Source: an uncultured Burkholderiales bacterium (lineage in GTDB: Bacteria > Pseudomonadota > Gammaproteobacteria > Burkholderiales > Burkholderiaceae_D). Taken from it: DNA of 5,283 nt. The stretch spans positions 2,066-7,348 of the forward strand of contig CALMOR010000087.1 in assembly GCA_937872165.1 (NCBI GenBank), written 5' to 3'. The notes under the pieces are model-generated. The model was not told the DNA's origin and did not search any database. It was given only the letters and a program-made list of their open reading frames with translations. The translations under genes and the position numbers were made by a program. Positions 1 to 5,283 of this stretch are shown here, piece after piece (within the stretch, counting starts at the first letter, position 1; every line of letters begins with the position of its first letter).

Positions 1-405
1 GCTCTGCATCGCACCCGGCTTCGTGTAGTTCGCGAGCGACTTCGTGTCGAGCGTCGCCGGGTCGATGTTCATCCCGACGCCGGGCTTGACGAAGTTGATG
101 ATGACGAGGCCGATCACGAGCGCGATCGAGCTCACGACCTCGAAGTACAGCAGCGCGTAGCCGCCGGTCTTGCCGACCTTCTTCATGTCCTCCATGCCGG
201 CGATGCCGGTCACGACGGTGCAGAAGATGATCGGCGCGATGATCATCTTGATCAGCTTGATGAAGCCGTCGCCGAGCGGCTTCATCGCTTCGCCGGTCGA
301 CGGGTGGAAGTGGCCGACGATGACGCCCAGCACGATCGCGCACAGCACCTGCGCGTACAGCGATTCGTGGAGCGGCTTCCTGTCGGCCGTGGCTGCCCGG
401 ACCAT
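1..405 (-). CDS. dctA: C4-dicarboxylate:cation symporter DctA, N-terminal part (cut by window edge)
   Basis: Only the first 135 codons are present; the family is usually about 430 residues, so two thirds lie beyond position 1. DctA imports succinate, fumarate and malate across the inner membrane with H+ or Na+ (dicarboxylate/amino acid:cation symporter family). The visible part matches proteobacterial DctA almost motif for motif: MKPLGDGFIKLIKMIIAP (residues 41-58), FCTVVTGIAGME (61-72), ALLYFE (84-89) and GMNIDPATLD (111-120). Three hydrophobic segments are visible, at about 17-33, 46-70 and 82-107, as expected for the first helices of this fold. The ATG at 405-403 is chosen because a GAGGAG Shine-Dalgarno sequence lies 6 nt upstream and the length of the short hydrophilic leader fits the family. 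The gene follows the hydrolase on the same strand after a 126-nt gap containing inverted repeats, so it may have its own promoter. No break or frameshift is seen in the visible part. Confidence 0.95.
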   Translation of the reverse strand, partial: MVRAATADRKPLHESLYAQVLCAIVLGVIVGHFHPSTGEAMKPLGDGFIKLIKMIIAPIIFCTVVTGIAGMEDMKKVGKTGGYALLYFEVVSSIALVIGLVIINFVKPGVGMNIDPATLDTKSLANYTKPGAMQS

Positions 406-411
406 CGATGT

Positions 412-417
412 CTCCTC
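412..417 (-). promoter_or_regulatory. Ribosome binding site of dctA
   Basis: On the minus strand this reads GAGGAG, a near-perfect Shine-Dalgarno core, with 6 nt before the ATG at 405. It fixes the dctA start. Confidence 0.8.
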
Positions 418-436
418 GTTGTGTCGTCCGCGTCGC

Positions 437-511
437 GTCGACCGCCGTCGTTCGAAGCGAGGTCGACGATGACCGGCACCATGGCTGCCGGCGCGACCGT
501 CATCGCCGACC
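437..511 (-). promoter_or_regulatory. Inverted-repeat region in the dctA leader (possible alternative hairpins)
   Basis: This lies between the hydrolase stop and the dctA start. Arm 461-473 (GGTCGACGATGAC on plus) pairs with 499-511 (GTCATCGCCGACC) at 12 of 13 positions. Inside it, CCGGCA (473-478) pairs perfectly with TGCCGG (486-491) around a 7-nt loop. Separately, GTCGACC (437-443) is a perfect 7-bp inverted repeat of GGTCGAC (461-467), so segment 461-467 can pair in either direction. On a dctA-sense transcript these would be competing hairpins upstream of the ribosome binding site. No U-tract follows, so a classical terminator is not supported. The pairing is directly visible; any regulatory role is inference. 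Short GTCGAC-type words are common in this GC-rich sequence, so chance is possible for the 7-bp arm. Confidence 0.35.
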
Positions 512-531
512 GGCCTCAGTCTATATGCGGC

Positions 532-1305
532 TCAGCTCGCGAGCGCCTGCGCGACGGCCGCGATGAACGCGTCGGGCTGGTCGGCGTGCAGCCAGTGGCC
601 TGCATCCGGCAGCGTGACGAAGCGTGCGCGCGGGAAGAGGGCGAGAAAACGCGGCCGGTCCGCCTCGGACACGTAGTCGGAGCGCTCGCCGTCGATGACG
701 CTGACCGGACCGTCGTAGGTCGATCCCGCCAGCGTGTCGGGGAACGAGCCGATGCCCGGCAGCGCGCTCGCCAGGGTCGCGAGGTTGATGCGCCAGTCGT
801 ACTGCTCGCCGTGGCGCACGAGGTTGGTCATCAGGAAGCCGACCGTGCGTTCGTCGGGGATGGTCTGCAACAGCGCCCGCTTGATCTCGTCGCGACCGGT
901 CGCGTGCAACGCGTCGACGCCGCGCATCGCGGCCGTGTACGAAGAGAAGTGATCGCCGTAGGAGACCGGCGCGATGTCGACCACGATCAACCGGCCGACC
1001 CGGGCCGCATCGGTCAGCGCCAGCGTCATCGCCACCTTGCCGCCCATGCTGTGACCGAGGACCGCGGGACGGTCGAGACCGAGGCGATCGATCAGCGCCG
1101 CGACGTCGGCGGCCATCTCGTCGTACGCCATGGTGGTCGTCCACGGCGACGCGCCGTGGTTGCGCAGGTCGACCGACAGCACGCGCCGCTCGGCGGACAG
1201 GCCCTTCGCGATGCGACGCCAGTTCGAGCTCGAGCCGTAGAGGCCGTGGAGCAACAGCAGCGGGGGGCCGGAGCCGACGTCTTCGAAGGCGAGCGGAACG
1301 GTCAT
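532..1305 (-). CDS. ybfF: Alpha/beta-fold hydrolase, YbfF-like esterase
   Basis: Complete gene of 257 residues, the usual length for YbfF/ABHD11-type esterases. Such enzymes hydrolyse short acyl esters or thioesters in the cytoplasm; the physiological substrate is not evident here. Visible motifs are HGLYGSSSNW (residues 20-29, oxyanion-hole HG), VDLRNHGASP (45-54), the nucleophile elbow GHSMGG (84-89, Ser86), VVDIAPVSY (108-116), YVSEADR (211-217) and DAGHWLHADQPD (234-245, catalytic His237). Asp110 in the DIAP motif is the probable acid, by analogy with my recollection of E. coli YbfF. The ATG at 1305 is chosen because AGGA lies 7 nt upstream and homology begins just after it. The frame stays open to 1683, but that extension is Arg-rich and unlike the family. 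There is no signal peptide. The neighbour dctA lies 126 nt downstream and is functionally unrelated. The family assignment is firm; orthology to YbfF specifically is likely rather than proven. Confidence 0.92.
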   Translation of the reverse strand: MTVPLAFEDVGSGPPLLLLHGLYGSSSNWRRIAKGLSAERRVLSVDLRNHGASPWTTTMAYDEMAADVAALIDRLGLDRPAVLGHSMGGKVAMTLALTDAARVGRLIVVDIAPVSYGDHFSSYTAAMRGVDALHATGRDEIKRALLQTIPDERTVGFLMTNLVRHGEQYDWRINLATLASALPGIGSFPDTLAGSTYDGPVSVIDGERSDYVSEADRPRFLALFPRARFVTLPDAGHWLHADQPDAFIAAVAQALAS

Positions 1306-1312
1306 GCGGGAT

Positions 1313-1316
1313 TCCT
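1313..1316 (-). promoter_or_regulatory. Ribosome binding site of the hydrolase
   Basis: AGGA on the minus strand, 7 nt from the ATG at 1305. It decides the start in favour of the 257-residue product over the long upstream extension of the same frame. Confidence 0.65.
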
Positions 1317-1674
1317 GCGGCGAGGGGGTGGGCCGACGAGCGTCGGAAGACTTGCGGACGAGGAGTGTAAGGCGGCCCGCGACCGAAATTTCCCTAGGGA
1401 TGGCGCGCCCGCGTCGCCGCCCCGATGCGCGCTTCTCACCGACCGCGTTCTTGCGCTCCGTCCGGCCGCGATGCGACGAACGCGTCCGGTGCCCGCGACC
1501 ATCGGACGAAAATTGTCCGTCGATGACCAAATGCATCACCGCCAAGCGGGCGCGGGCGTTCGCGAGCGGAGCGTTCCGGTCGCCGCGCCCTCGACGCGGC
1601 TCGGGCCGCTCGCGGCGGTCCGTCGATGGCACGCCCATTGCCCCTTCCCCGATACGTCCTCGACGTGCATCCCA

Positions 1675-1679
1675 GGGAG
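1675..1679 (+). promoter_or_regulatory. Ribosome binding site of the FecR-domain gene
   Basis: GGGAG lies 6 nt before the ATG at 1686. It supports this start over the in-frame ATG at 1626, which lacks a comparable site and would put 20 polar and proline-rich residues ahead of the signal peptide. Confidence 0.65.
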
Positions 1680-1685
1680 ACACCT

Positions 1686-2150
1686 ATGCGTTCCACCCGC
1701 TCGCCCATGCGGTCGCCGCTCGCGATGCTCGTCGCAGCGTCGCTCCTCGGCGCCGCCGCACCCGTCCTCGCGGACGGCGAACACGTCGCGCTCTTCAAGA
1801 ACGTCACCGGCACGCTGACCGTCGTGCGCAACGGATCGACCCTGCCCGCGGTCGCGGGCACCACGCTGTTCGTGTCGGACAAGATCGTGTCGTCGATCGG
1901 GTCTTCGGGCGGCATCGTGTTCAAGGACGGCACCTTGCTGACCGTCGGTGCGTCGACCGAGGTCCAGCTCCGCGACTACGTGTTCGAGCCCAAGGTCGCG
2001 AAGTACGACTTCTCGGTCTATCTCGCGAAGGGCACCGCGATCTACTCGTCCGGGAAGATCGGCAAGCTGTCGCCCGAGTCGGTGAAGGTCGACTCGCCGA
2101 CGGCCACCGTCGGCGTGCGCGGCACGCGCTTCATCATCACCGCCGAATGA
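1686..2150 (+). CDS. Exported FecR-domain protein (periplasmic)
   Basis: 154 residues. The N-terminus is a typical Sec signal peptide: Arg-containing n-region (1-11), hydrophobic core (about 12-24) and probable cleavage after VLA at 27-29, leaving a mature protein of about 125 residues. The rest matches the FecR fold (PF04773 type): GTLTVVRNG (42-50), a DKIVSS strand (65-70), GGIVFKDGTLLTVG (75-88), and the C-terminal signature VDSPTATVGVRGTRF (135-149). Classical FecR is an inner-membrane anti-sigma regulator of iron uptake. This protein lacks the cytoplasmic anti-sigma segment, and no ECF sigma factor or TonB receptor lies nearby, so an iron-signalling role is not supported. It ends five residues after the RGTRF motif, earlier than many FecR domains. 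It is the first gene of a three-gene operon, its stop abutting the OmpA-like lipoprotein gene. A periplasmic partner or ligand-binding component for the CHASE2 protein is plausible inference. Confidence 0.88.
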   Translation: MRSTRSPMRSPLAMLVAASLLGAAAPVLADGEHVALFKNVTGTLTVVRNGSTLPAVAGTTLFVSDKIVSSIGSSGGIVFKDGTLLTVGASTEVQLRDYVFEPKVAKYDFSVYLAKGTAIYSSGKIGKLSPESVKVDSPTATVGVRGTRFIITAE

Positions 2151-2153
2151 GGA
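2149..2153 (+). promoter_or_regulatory. Ribosome binding site deciding the lipoprotein start
   Basis: GAGGA overlaps the FecR-gene stop codon (2148-2150) and lies 5 nt before the ATG at 2159. The alternative ATG at 2147 (ATGA overlap) has no Shine-Dalgarno sequence upstream, so 2159 is preferred. Either way translation of the two genes is probably coupled. Confidence 0.55.
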
Positions 2154-2158
2154 CGACG

Positions 2159-2797
2159 ATGCGCCTCCTCATCGCCGCCCTGTCGGCATCGCTCGTCGCG
2201 GTCCTGGTCGCCGGCTGCGCGACACCGCCCCCGCCGGTGAAGCTCGCGAAGACCACGGTCGTCCTGCTGCCCGACGAGGACGGCAACGTCGGCGCGGTCC
2301 TGGTCGGCAACGGCGACGGCGACAAGAGCAACCTGCAACGCATCGACCAGGCCTACGCGACCGCTTCGGTCGAAGGTGTCCGCGGCGGGCCTTCCGCCGT
2401 CACGTCGATGGGACGCGAGCGCGTCGACCGCGACTACGCGACGCTGCTGTCCGCGCAACCGCCGAAGCCGAAGACCTTCATCCTCCACTTCGTGATCGAC
2501 AAGACCGTGCTCACGGCCGAGTCGAAGGCGATGCTGCCGGCCGTGCTCGAAGCGATCCGCGAACGCAAGCCGACCGAGATCACGATCTTCGGTCACGCCG
2601 ACGCGACCGGCACCGAGAAGCGCAACAACAAGTTGTCGGCCGACCGGGCGAAGATGGTCGCGGATTTGCTGCGGAAGATCGATCCCACGCTCGATCGCAT
2701 CGACGTGCAGTACTTCGGCGACCGTGCGCCGCTCGTGCCGTCCGACGGGCGCGTGCCCGAGCCGCGCAACCGCCGCGCCGAAGTGATGGTCCTGTGA
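2159..2797 (+). CDS. OmpA-family outer-membrane lipoprotein (peptidoglycan-binding)
   Basis: 212 residues from the ATG at 2159, or 216 from 2147. The lipoprotein signal peptide has a hydrophobic core at residues 3-18 and lipobox VAGC with Cys20; the next residue is Ala, not Asp, which fits outer-membrane sorting. A Pro-rich linker (22-26) leads to a segment of about 75 residues containing VVLLPDEDGNVGAVLV (34-49) that I cannot assign to a named domain. The C-terminal OmpA-like domain (about 106-212) shows FVIDKTVLT (111-119), GHADATG (145-151), NKLSADRAKMV (157-167) and NRRAEVMVL (204-212). Asp148 and Arg206 fall at or near the Asp and Arg that bind diaminopimelate in OmpA/Pal. The usual GHTD is GHAD here. 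The gene sits between the FecR-domain gene and the CHASE2-HD-GYP gene, overlapping the latter by 4 nt (GTGA). Its likely job is to tether or sense peptidoglycan for that sensor; this is inferred. Confidence 0.9.
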   Translation: MRLLIAALSASLVAVLVAGCATPPPPVKLAKTTVVLLPDEDGNVGAVLVGNGDGDKSNLQRIDQAYATASVEGVRGGPSAVTSMGRERVDRDYATLLSAQPPKPKTFILHFVIDKTVLTAESKAMLPAVLEAIRERKPTEITIFGHADATGTEKRNNKLSADRAKMVADLLRKIDPTLDRIDVQYFGDRAPLVPSDGRVPEPRNRRAEVMVL

Positions 2798-4860
2798 AGA
2801 TCGAGCCGATCGGCGGCCGCGCGCCGCAACGCCTGTCGCGAAGGAACGCGCTCGCCATCTTCGCGATCGGCGTCGGCGTCTCCTTCGTGATCGGTCTCCT
2901 CGATCTGCATCGCTGGAGTCCGCTCGCCCGCCTCGACAACGTCTTCCTCGACGCCTTCCTGCTCCACTCGTCGGCCGACCGGCCCTCAACCGGGACGATC
3001 GTCATCGACATCGACGACTACAGCCTCGCGGCCGTCGGCCAGTGGCCGTGGCCGCGCTACCGCGTCGCGTCGCTGATCGAGCGCATCGCGGCGCGCCGGC
3101 CGGCCGCGATCGGCATGGACGTCCTCTTCCCGGAGCCCGATCGCTCGTCGCCCGACACGATCCGCGAGACCTACCGGCGCGACTTCGGCCTCGACGTCGC
3201 GGTGACCGGCGTACCCGACGGGCTGCGCGACAACGACGGCTACCTCGGCGACACCATCGCCCGCACCGGCGTCGTCGCGTCCGACTACCTGTACTTCGAC
3301 CACACGACGAAGCCCGCTCCGTCGAGGACCGGCCTCGTCTTCGACGGACGCACCGACCTGCTGTCACTCGACGTGGCGACCGGCATCCTGTCGAACGCGG
3401 ACGCGATCGCGACGCAGACGCGAACGACCGGCTTCGTCAACAACGGCGCCGACGAGGACGGCGTGCTGCGGCGTCTGCCGCTGCTGCTTCGACACGAGGG
3501 CGTGATCCACGCCAACCTGTCGCTCGCCACCGTGATGCGTTCGCTCGGCGTGTCGACCGCCACGATCGAGTCGGACGCCGACGGCCTTGCCATTCGCGTC
3601 GGTCCGCACCGCGTGCCGATCGATCCGTCGGGCTTCGCGACGGTGCGCTTCAACGCGAAGCCCCGGTCGTATCGATCGATCTCCGCGGTCGACGTGCTGA
3701 ACGGCGAGTTCGATGCGACACAGCTGGCCGGTCGCATCGTCTTCATCGGCTCGTCCGCGGTGGGCCTGAACGACCTGCACGCCACCGCGCTCGACGCGCG
3801 TTTCCCCGGCCTCAAGGTCCAGGCCGTGATGGCGCAGAACATCCTCGACGACGACTTCGTGCAGACGCCGTCGTGGGCGCCGCCGACGACCTTCGCGGCG
3901 TGCCTCGCGGCCGGCCTCGTGATGTCGACGATGTTCGTCGCCGTCGGCGGCGTCTACGGCGCGGTGGTCGGCAGCCTGCTCGCGATCTGCACGGTCGTCC
4001 TCGCGAGCGTGCTGCCGTTCGTGCGTGCCGGTCTCTACGTCTCGCCGGCCGCGCCGATCGTCGTCGTCCTCACGCTCTTCGTGCTGTTCTTCGTCACGCG
4101 CTTCGCGATCGAGAAGCGCCGCGCGTACGTGTGGCATCGACAGCTCGAGAACGCGCGCCAGGTGACGATGGAGTCGATGGCGTCGGTGGCCGAGACGCGC
4201 GACCCGGAGACCGGTGCCCACATCAAGCGCACGCAGCACTACGTCCGCGCGATCGCCGAGCAGTTGCAGCGCACCGGGCATCACCGCGCGATGCTCACGA
4301 AGGAATACATCGATCTGCTGTTCCTGTCCGCGCCGTTGCACGACATCGGCAAGGTCGGCGTGCCCGATCACATCCTGCTGAAGCCGGGTCGTCTGACCGA
4401 CGACGAGTTCGTGCTGATGAAGGAGCACGCGGAGTTCGGCCGCAAGATCATCTTCAGCACGTCGCAGCGGATCGACGGCGACAACTTCCTGATCGTCGCC
4501 GGCGAGATCGCCGCGACCCATCACGAGAAGTGGGACGGCACCGGCTACCCGCGCGGACTCGCCGGCGAGGCGATCCCGCTGTCGGGCCGCATCATGGCCG
4601 CGGCCGACATCTACGACGCGCTGATCAGTCGCCGCTGCTACAAGGAGCCGTTCTCGCACGAGCGGGCCACGGCGCTGATGCGCGAGTCGCACGGCACGAT
4701 CTTCGATCCGGTCGTGCTCGACGCCTTCTTCGGGATCGAGGACGAGATCCGCGCGATCGCCTTCCGTTTCAAGGACGAGTCGGACGGCCACGCGCCGGCC
4801 GTCGAGGAATGGCGGGAGCTCGGTCTCGAGCCGCTCGGGGAGTCGCCGACGACGGCGTGA
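2794..4860 (+). CDS. CHASE2-domain HD-GYP c-di-GMP phosphodiesterase, inner-membrane sensor
   Basis: 688 residues. A short cytoplasmic N-terminus is followed by one transmembrane helix (about 19-37). A large periplasmic CHASE2 domain follows (about 40-360), with IVIDIDDYSL (69-78), GQWPWPR (82-88), GMDVLFPEPDRSSP (107-120) and IVFIGSSAVGLND (315-327). Three more helices lie at about 366-385, 388-410 and 418-437. A linker (440-458) leads to a cytoplasmic HD-GYP domain (about 459-650) with E467, H476, HDIGK (516-520), H545, HHEKWDGTGYP (576-586), D605 and K617. These residues match the conserved metal-ligand and GYP positions, so hydrolysis of c-di-GMP to pGpG or GMP is expected. The start is GTG at 2794 inside the lipoprotein stop (GTGA). 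No good ribosome binding site is visible, so translation is probably coupled, and this start leaves a normal n-region before helix 1. There is no receiver, PAS or GGDEF domain. The ligand of the CHASE2 part is unknown. Confidence 0.95.
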   Translation: MKIEPIGGRAPQRLSRRNALAIFAIGVGVSFVIGLLDLHRWSPLARLDNVFLDAFLLHSSADRPSTGTIVIDIDDYSLAAVGQWPWPRYRVASLIERIAARRPAAIGMDVLFPEPDRSSPDTIRETYRRDFGLDVAVTGVPDGLRDNDGYLGDTIARTGVVASDYLYFDHTTKPAPSRTGLVFDGRTDLLSLDVATGILSNADAIATQTRTTGFVNNGADEDGVLRRLPLLLRHEGVIHANLSLATVMRSLGVSTATIESDADGLAIRVGPHRVPIDPSGFATVRFNAKPRSYRSISAVDVLNGEFDATQLAGRIVFIGSSAVGLNDLHATALDARFPGLKVQAVMAQNILDDDFVQTPSWAPPTTFAACLAAGLVMSTMFVAVGGVYGAVVGSLLAICTVVLASVLPFVRAGLYVSPAAPIVVVLTLFVLFFVTRFAIEKRRAYVWHRQLENARQVTMESMASVAETRDPETGAHIKRTQHYVRAIAEQLQRTGHHRAMLTKEYIDLLFLSAPLHDIGKVGVPDHILLKPGRLTDDEFVLMKEHAEFGRKIIFSTSQRIDGDNFLIVAGEIAATHHEKWDGTGYPRGLAGEAIPLSGRIMAAADIYDALISRRCYKEPFSHERATALMRESHGTIFDPVVLDAFFGIEDEIRAIAFRFKDESDGHAPAVEEWRELGLEPLGESPTTA

Positions 4861-4871
4861 CGCCCGGACGG

Positions 4872-5283
4872 TCAGCCGGCTCCGAGGAGCCCGGCCGCGA
4901 TCAGCGCGATCTGCTCGTCCTCGCGCGACGCCACGACGTGGACCGCGATGCCGTCGTCGCCGAAGCCGAGCCACGCGAGGCGCCGACAGATCTCTTCGCG
5001 CGTCGCCGCGTCGTGTTCGCCGATGCCGCCGGTGAAGACGATCGCGTCGGCGCCTTCGAGGACCGCGATCATCGCGGCGATCTGCTTCTGAACCGCGCGG
5101 CGGAACATCGCGACCGCGAGCATCGCGTCCGGATCGTCGCCGGCCCGTTGCAGCTCGCGCATGTCGCTGCCCACGCCCGACACGCCGGCGAGGCCGGAAC
5201 GATGGTCGACGAGGTCCTCGAGCGCGTCGGCGTCGAGCCCGCGTGCGCGCTTCAGCCGATCGATCGTCCAACGCAGCACCGGC
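4872..5283 (-). CDS. ackA: Acetate kinase AckA, C-terminal part (cut by window edge)
   Basis: The last 136 full codons of a gene entering from the right; the whole enzyme is about 400 residues. AckA interconverts acetate plus ATP and acetyl phosphate plus ADP in the cytoplasm (Pta-AckA pathway). Diagnostic C-terminal motifs, numbered from the first complete codon at 5282, are DHRSGLAGVSGVGSDMREL (27-45), MFRRAVQKQIAAM (60-72), the nucleotide/Mg-binding block DAIVFTGGIGEHDAATRE (79-96) and EDEQIALIAAGLL (121-133). The common GIGEN is GIGEH here, a substitution I would regard as tolerated since the Glu is kept. The GTG at 5279 is not the start, because the conserved frame runs past the window edge. 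The stop (4874-4872) lies 11 nt from the convergent stop of the HD-GYP gene. No damage is visible. Propionate kinase is a less likely alternative. Confidence 0.92.
   Translation of the reverse strand, partial: PVLRWTIDRLKRARGLDADALEDLVDHRSGLAGVSGVGSDMRELQRAGDDPDAMLAVAMFRRAVQKQIAAMIAVLEGADAIVFTGGIGEHDAATREEICRRLAWLGFGDDGIAVHVVASREDEQIALIAAGLLGAG
4875..4895 (+). terminator. Possible hairpin at the convergent 3' ends
   Basis: GCCGGCTC (4875-4882) can pair with GAGCCCGGC (4887-4895), leaving one bulged C and a CGAG loop. It starts 15 nt after the HD-GYP stop and lies within the last codons of ackA. There is no T-tract on the plus-strand side, so it is at best a weak or atypical terminator for the plus-strand operon. 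Confidence 0.25.

Larger units (their letters stand above)
1306..1685. promoter_or_regulatory. Divergent intergenic region, presumed promoters, no gene seen
   Basis: These 380 nt separate the divergently transcribed hydrolase and FecR-operon genes, so both promoters should lie here. Frames crossing it are Arg/Pro-rich shadows without ribosome binding sites. Two patches are less GC-rich than the rest. Around 1385-1400, AAATT runs into the perfect 10-bp palindrome TCCCTAGGGA (1391-1400). Around 1503-1537, CGGAC and GTCCG (1503-1507/1515-1519) flank an A/T-rich 7-nt core, GAAAATT. On the minus strand TACACT (1369-1364) could be a -10 hexamer for the hydrolase, but nothing like TTGACA sits 16-18 nt upstream of it. 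I found no convincing sigma-70 pair for the plus-strand operon. The presence of promoters is inferred from gene layout; their positions are not resolved. Confidence 0.4.

Noticed and set aside
520..525. TATAGA on the minus strand just after the hydrolase stop, as a -10 box for dctA.
   Set aside because: No -35-like hexamer lies at 16-18 nt, and no sigma-54 GG/GC element is evident in the leader; too weak to call.
1306..1683. A 126-residue N-terminal extension of the hydrolase frame.
   Set aside because: YbfF-type esterases begin where the 1305 start begins, an AGGA site precedes that ATG, and the extension is low-complexity Arg-rich.
304..1818. A 504-codon open frame on the plus strand across the dctA start, hydrolase and spacer.
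   Set aside because: It is antisense to the well-supported hydrolase, Arg-rich and without a family match; a GC-driven shadow.
1304..2146. A long upstream extension of the lipoprotein frame.
   Set aside because: It overlaps the whole FecR-domain gene in another frame and would bury the lipoprotein signal peptide, which must be N-terminal.
1686..2150. Classical FecR anti-sigma regulator of iron transport.
   Set aside because: It has a cleavable signal peptide, no cytoplasmic anti-sigma region, and no ECF sigma factor or TonB-dependent receptor in the window.
2042..2989. A 315-codon minus-strand frame antisense to the lipoprotein gene.
   Set aside because: It is composed mostly of Arg/Gly/Asp/Val repeats mirroring the codon bias of the real gene, with no domain.
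3364..5271. A 635-codon open frame on the minus strand, antisense to the HD-GYP gene and running into ackA.
   Set aside because: The product is Arg/Asp/His-rich without recognisable motifs, and it opposes strongly conserved genes. Long antisense frames are expected at this GC content.
5277..5279. GTG as a start codon for a short 135-residue acetate-kinase-like protein.
   Set aside because: The fragment matches only the C-terminal third of AckA and the frame continues to the window edge, so it is a partial gene.

Overview
The window comes from a GC-rich bacterium; by eye most third codon positions are G or C. It is most likely a proteobacterium, and Betaproteobacteria/Burkholderiales-like is my best guess. 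That rests on the close match of the encoded DctA to proteobacterial DctA, a YbfF-type esterase, Lol-type lipoprotein logic (Cys followed by Ala), and a CHASE2/HD-GYP signalling protein. The exact taxon is inference. I see no mobile elements, RNA genes or CRISPR arrays.

Layout. Positions 1-405 (minus) hold the N-terminal third of a DctA C4-dicarboxylate symporter, cut by the window edge. A 126-nt gap (406-531) with two mutually exclusive inverted repeats separates it from a complete YbfF-like alpha/beta hydrolase (532-1305, minus). A 380-nt divergent intergenic region (1306-1685) holds no convincing gene and must carry the promoters of the hydrolase and of the next, plus-strand operon. Positions 1686-4860 (plus) are a tightly packed three-gene operon: an exported FecR-domain protein, an OmpA-like outer-membrane lipoprotein, and an inner-membrane CHASE2-HD-GYP protein. 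The reading frames of the first two abut or overlap, and the last two overlap by 4 nt. Eleven bases after that operon the C-terminal third of acetate kinase (AckA) runs in from the right on the minus strand (4872-5283), so the two 3' ends converge.

How the genes fit together. The plus-strand operon is the most interesting part. It places one protein in the periplasm (FecR fold), one anchored in the outer membrane with a peptidoglycan-binding OmpA domain, and one in the inner membrane with a large periplasmic CHASE2 sensor and a cytoplasmic HD-GYP domain retaining the recognisable metal-ligand and GYP residues. The simplest reading is an envelope-sensing module that controls c-di-GMP breakdown. 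That reading is inferred from domain content and gene packing, not shown directly. The flanking genes (dctA, hydrolase, ackA) are ordinary carbon-metabolism and housekeeping genes with no evident functional tie to the operon.
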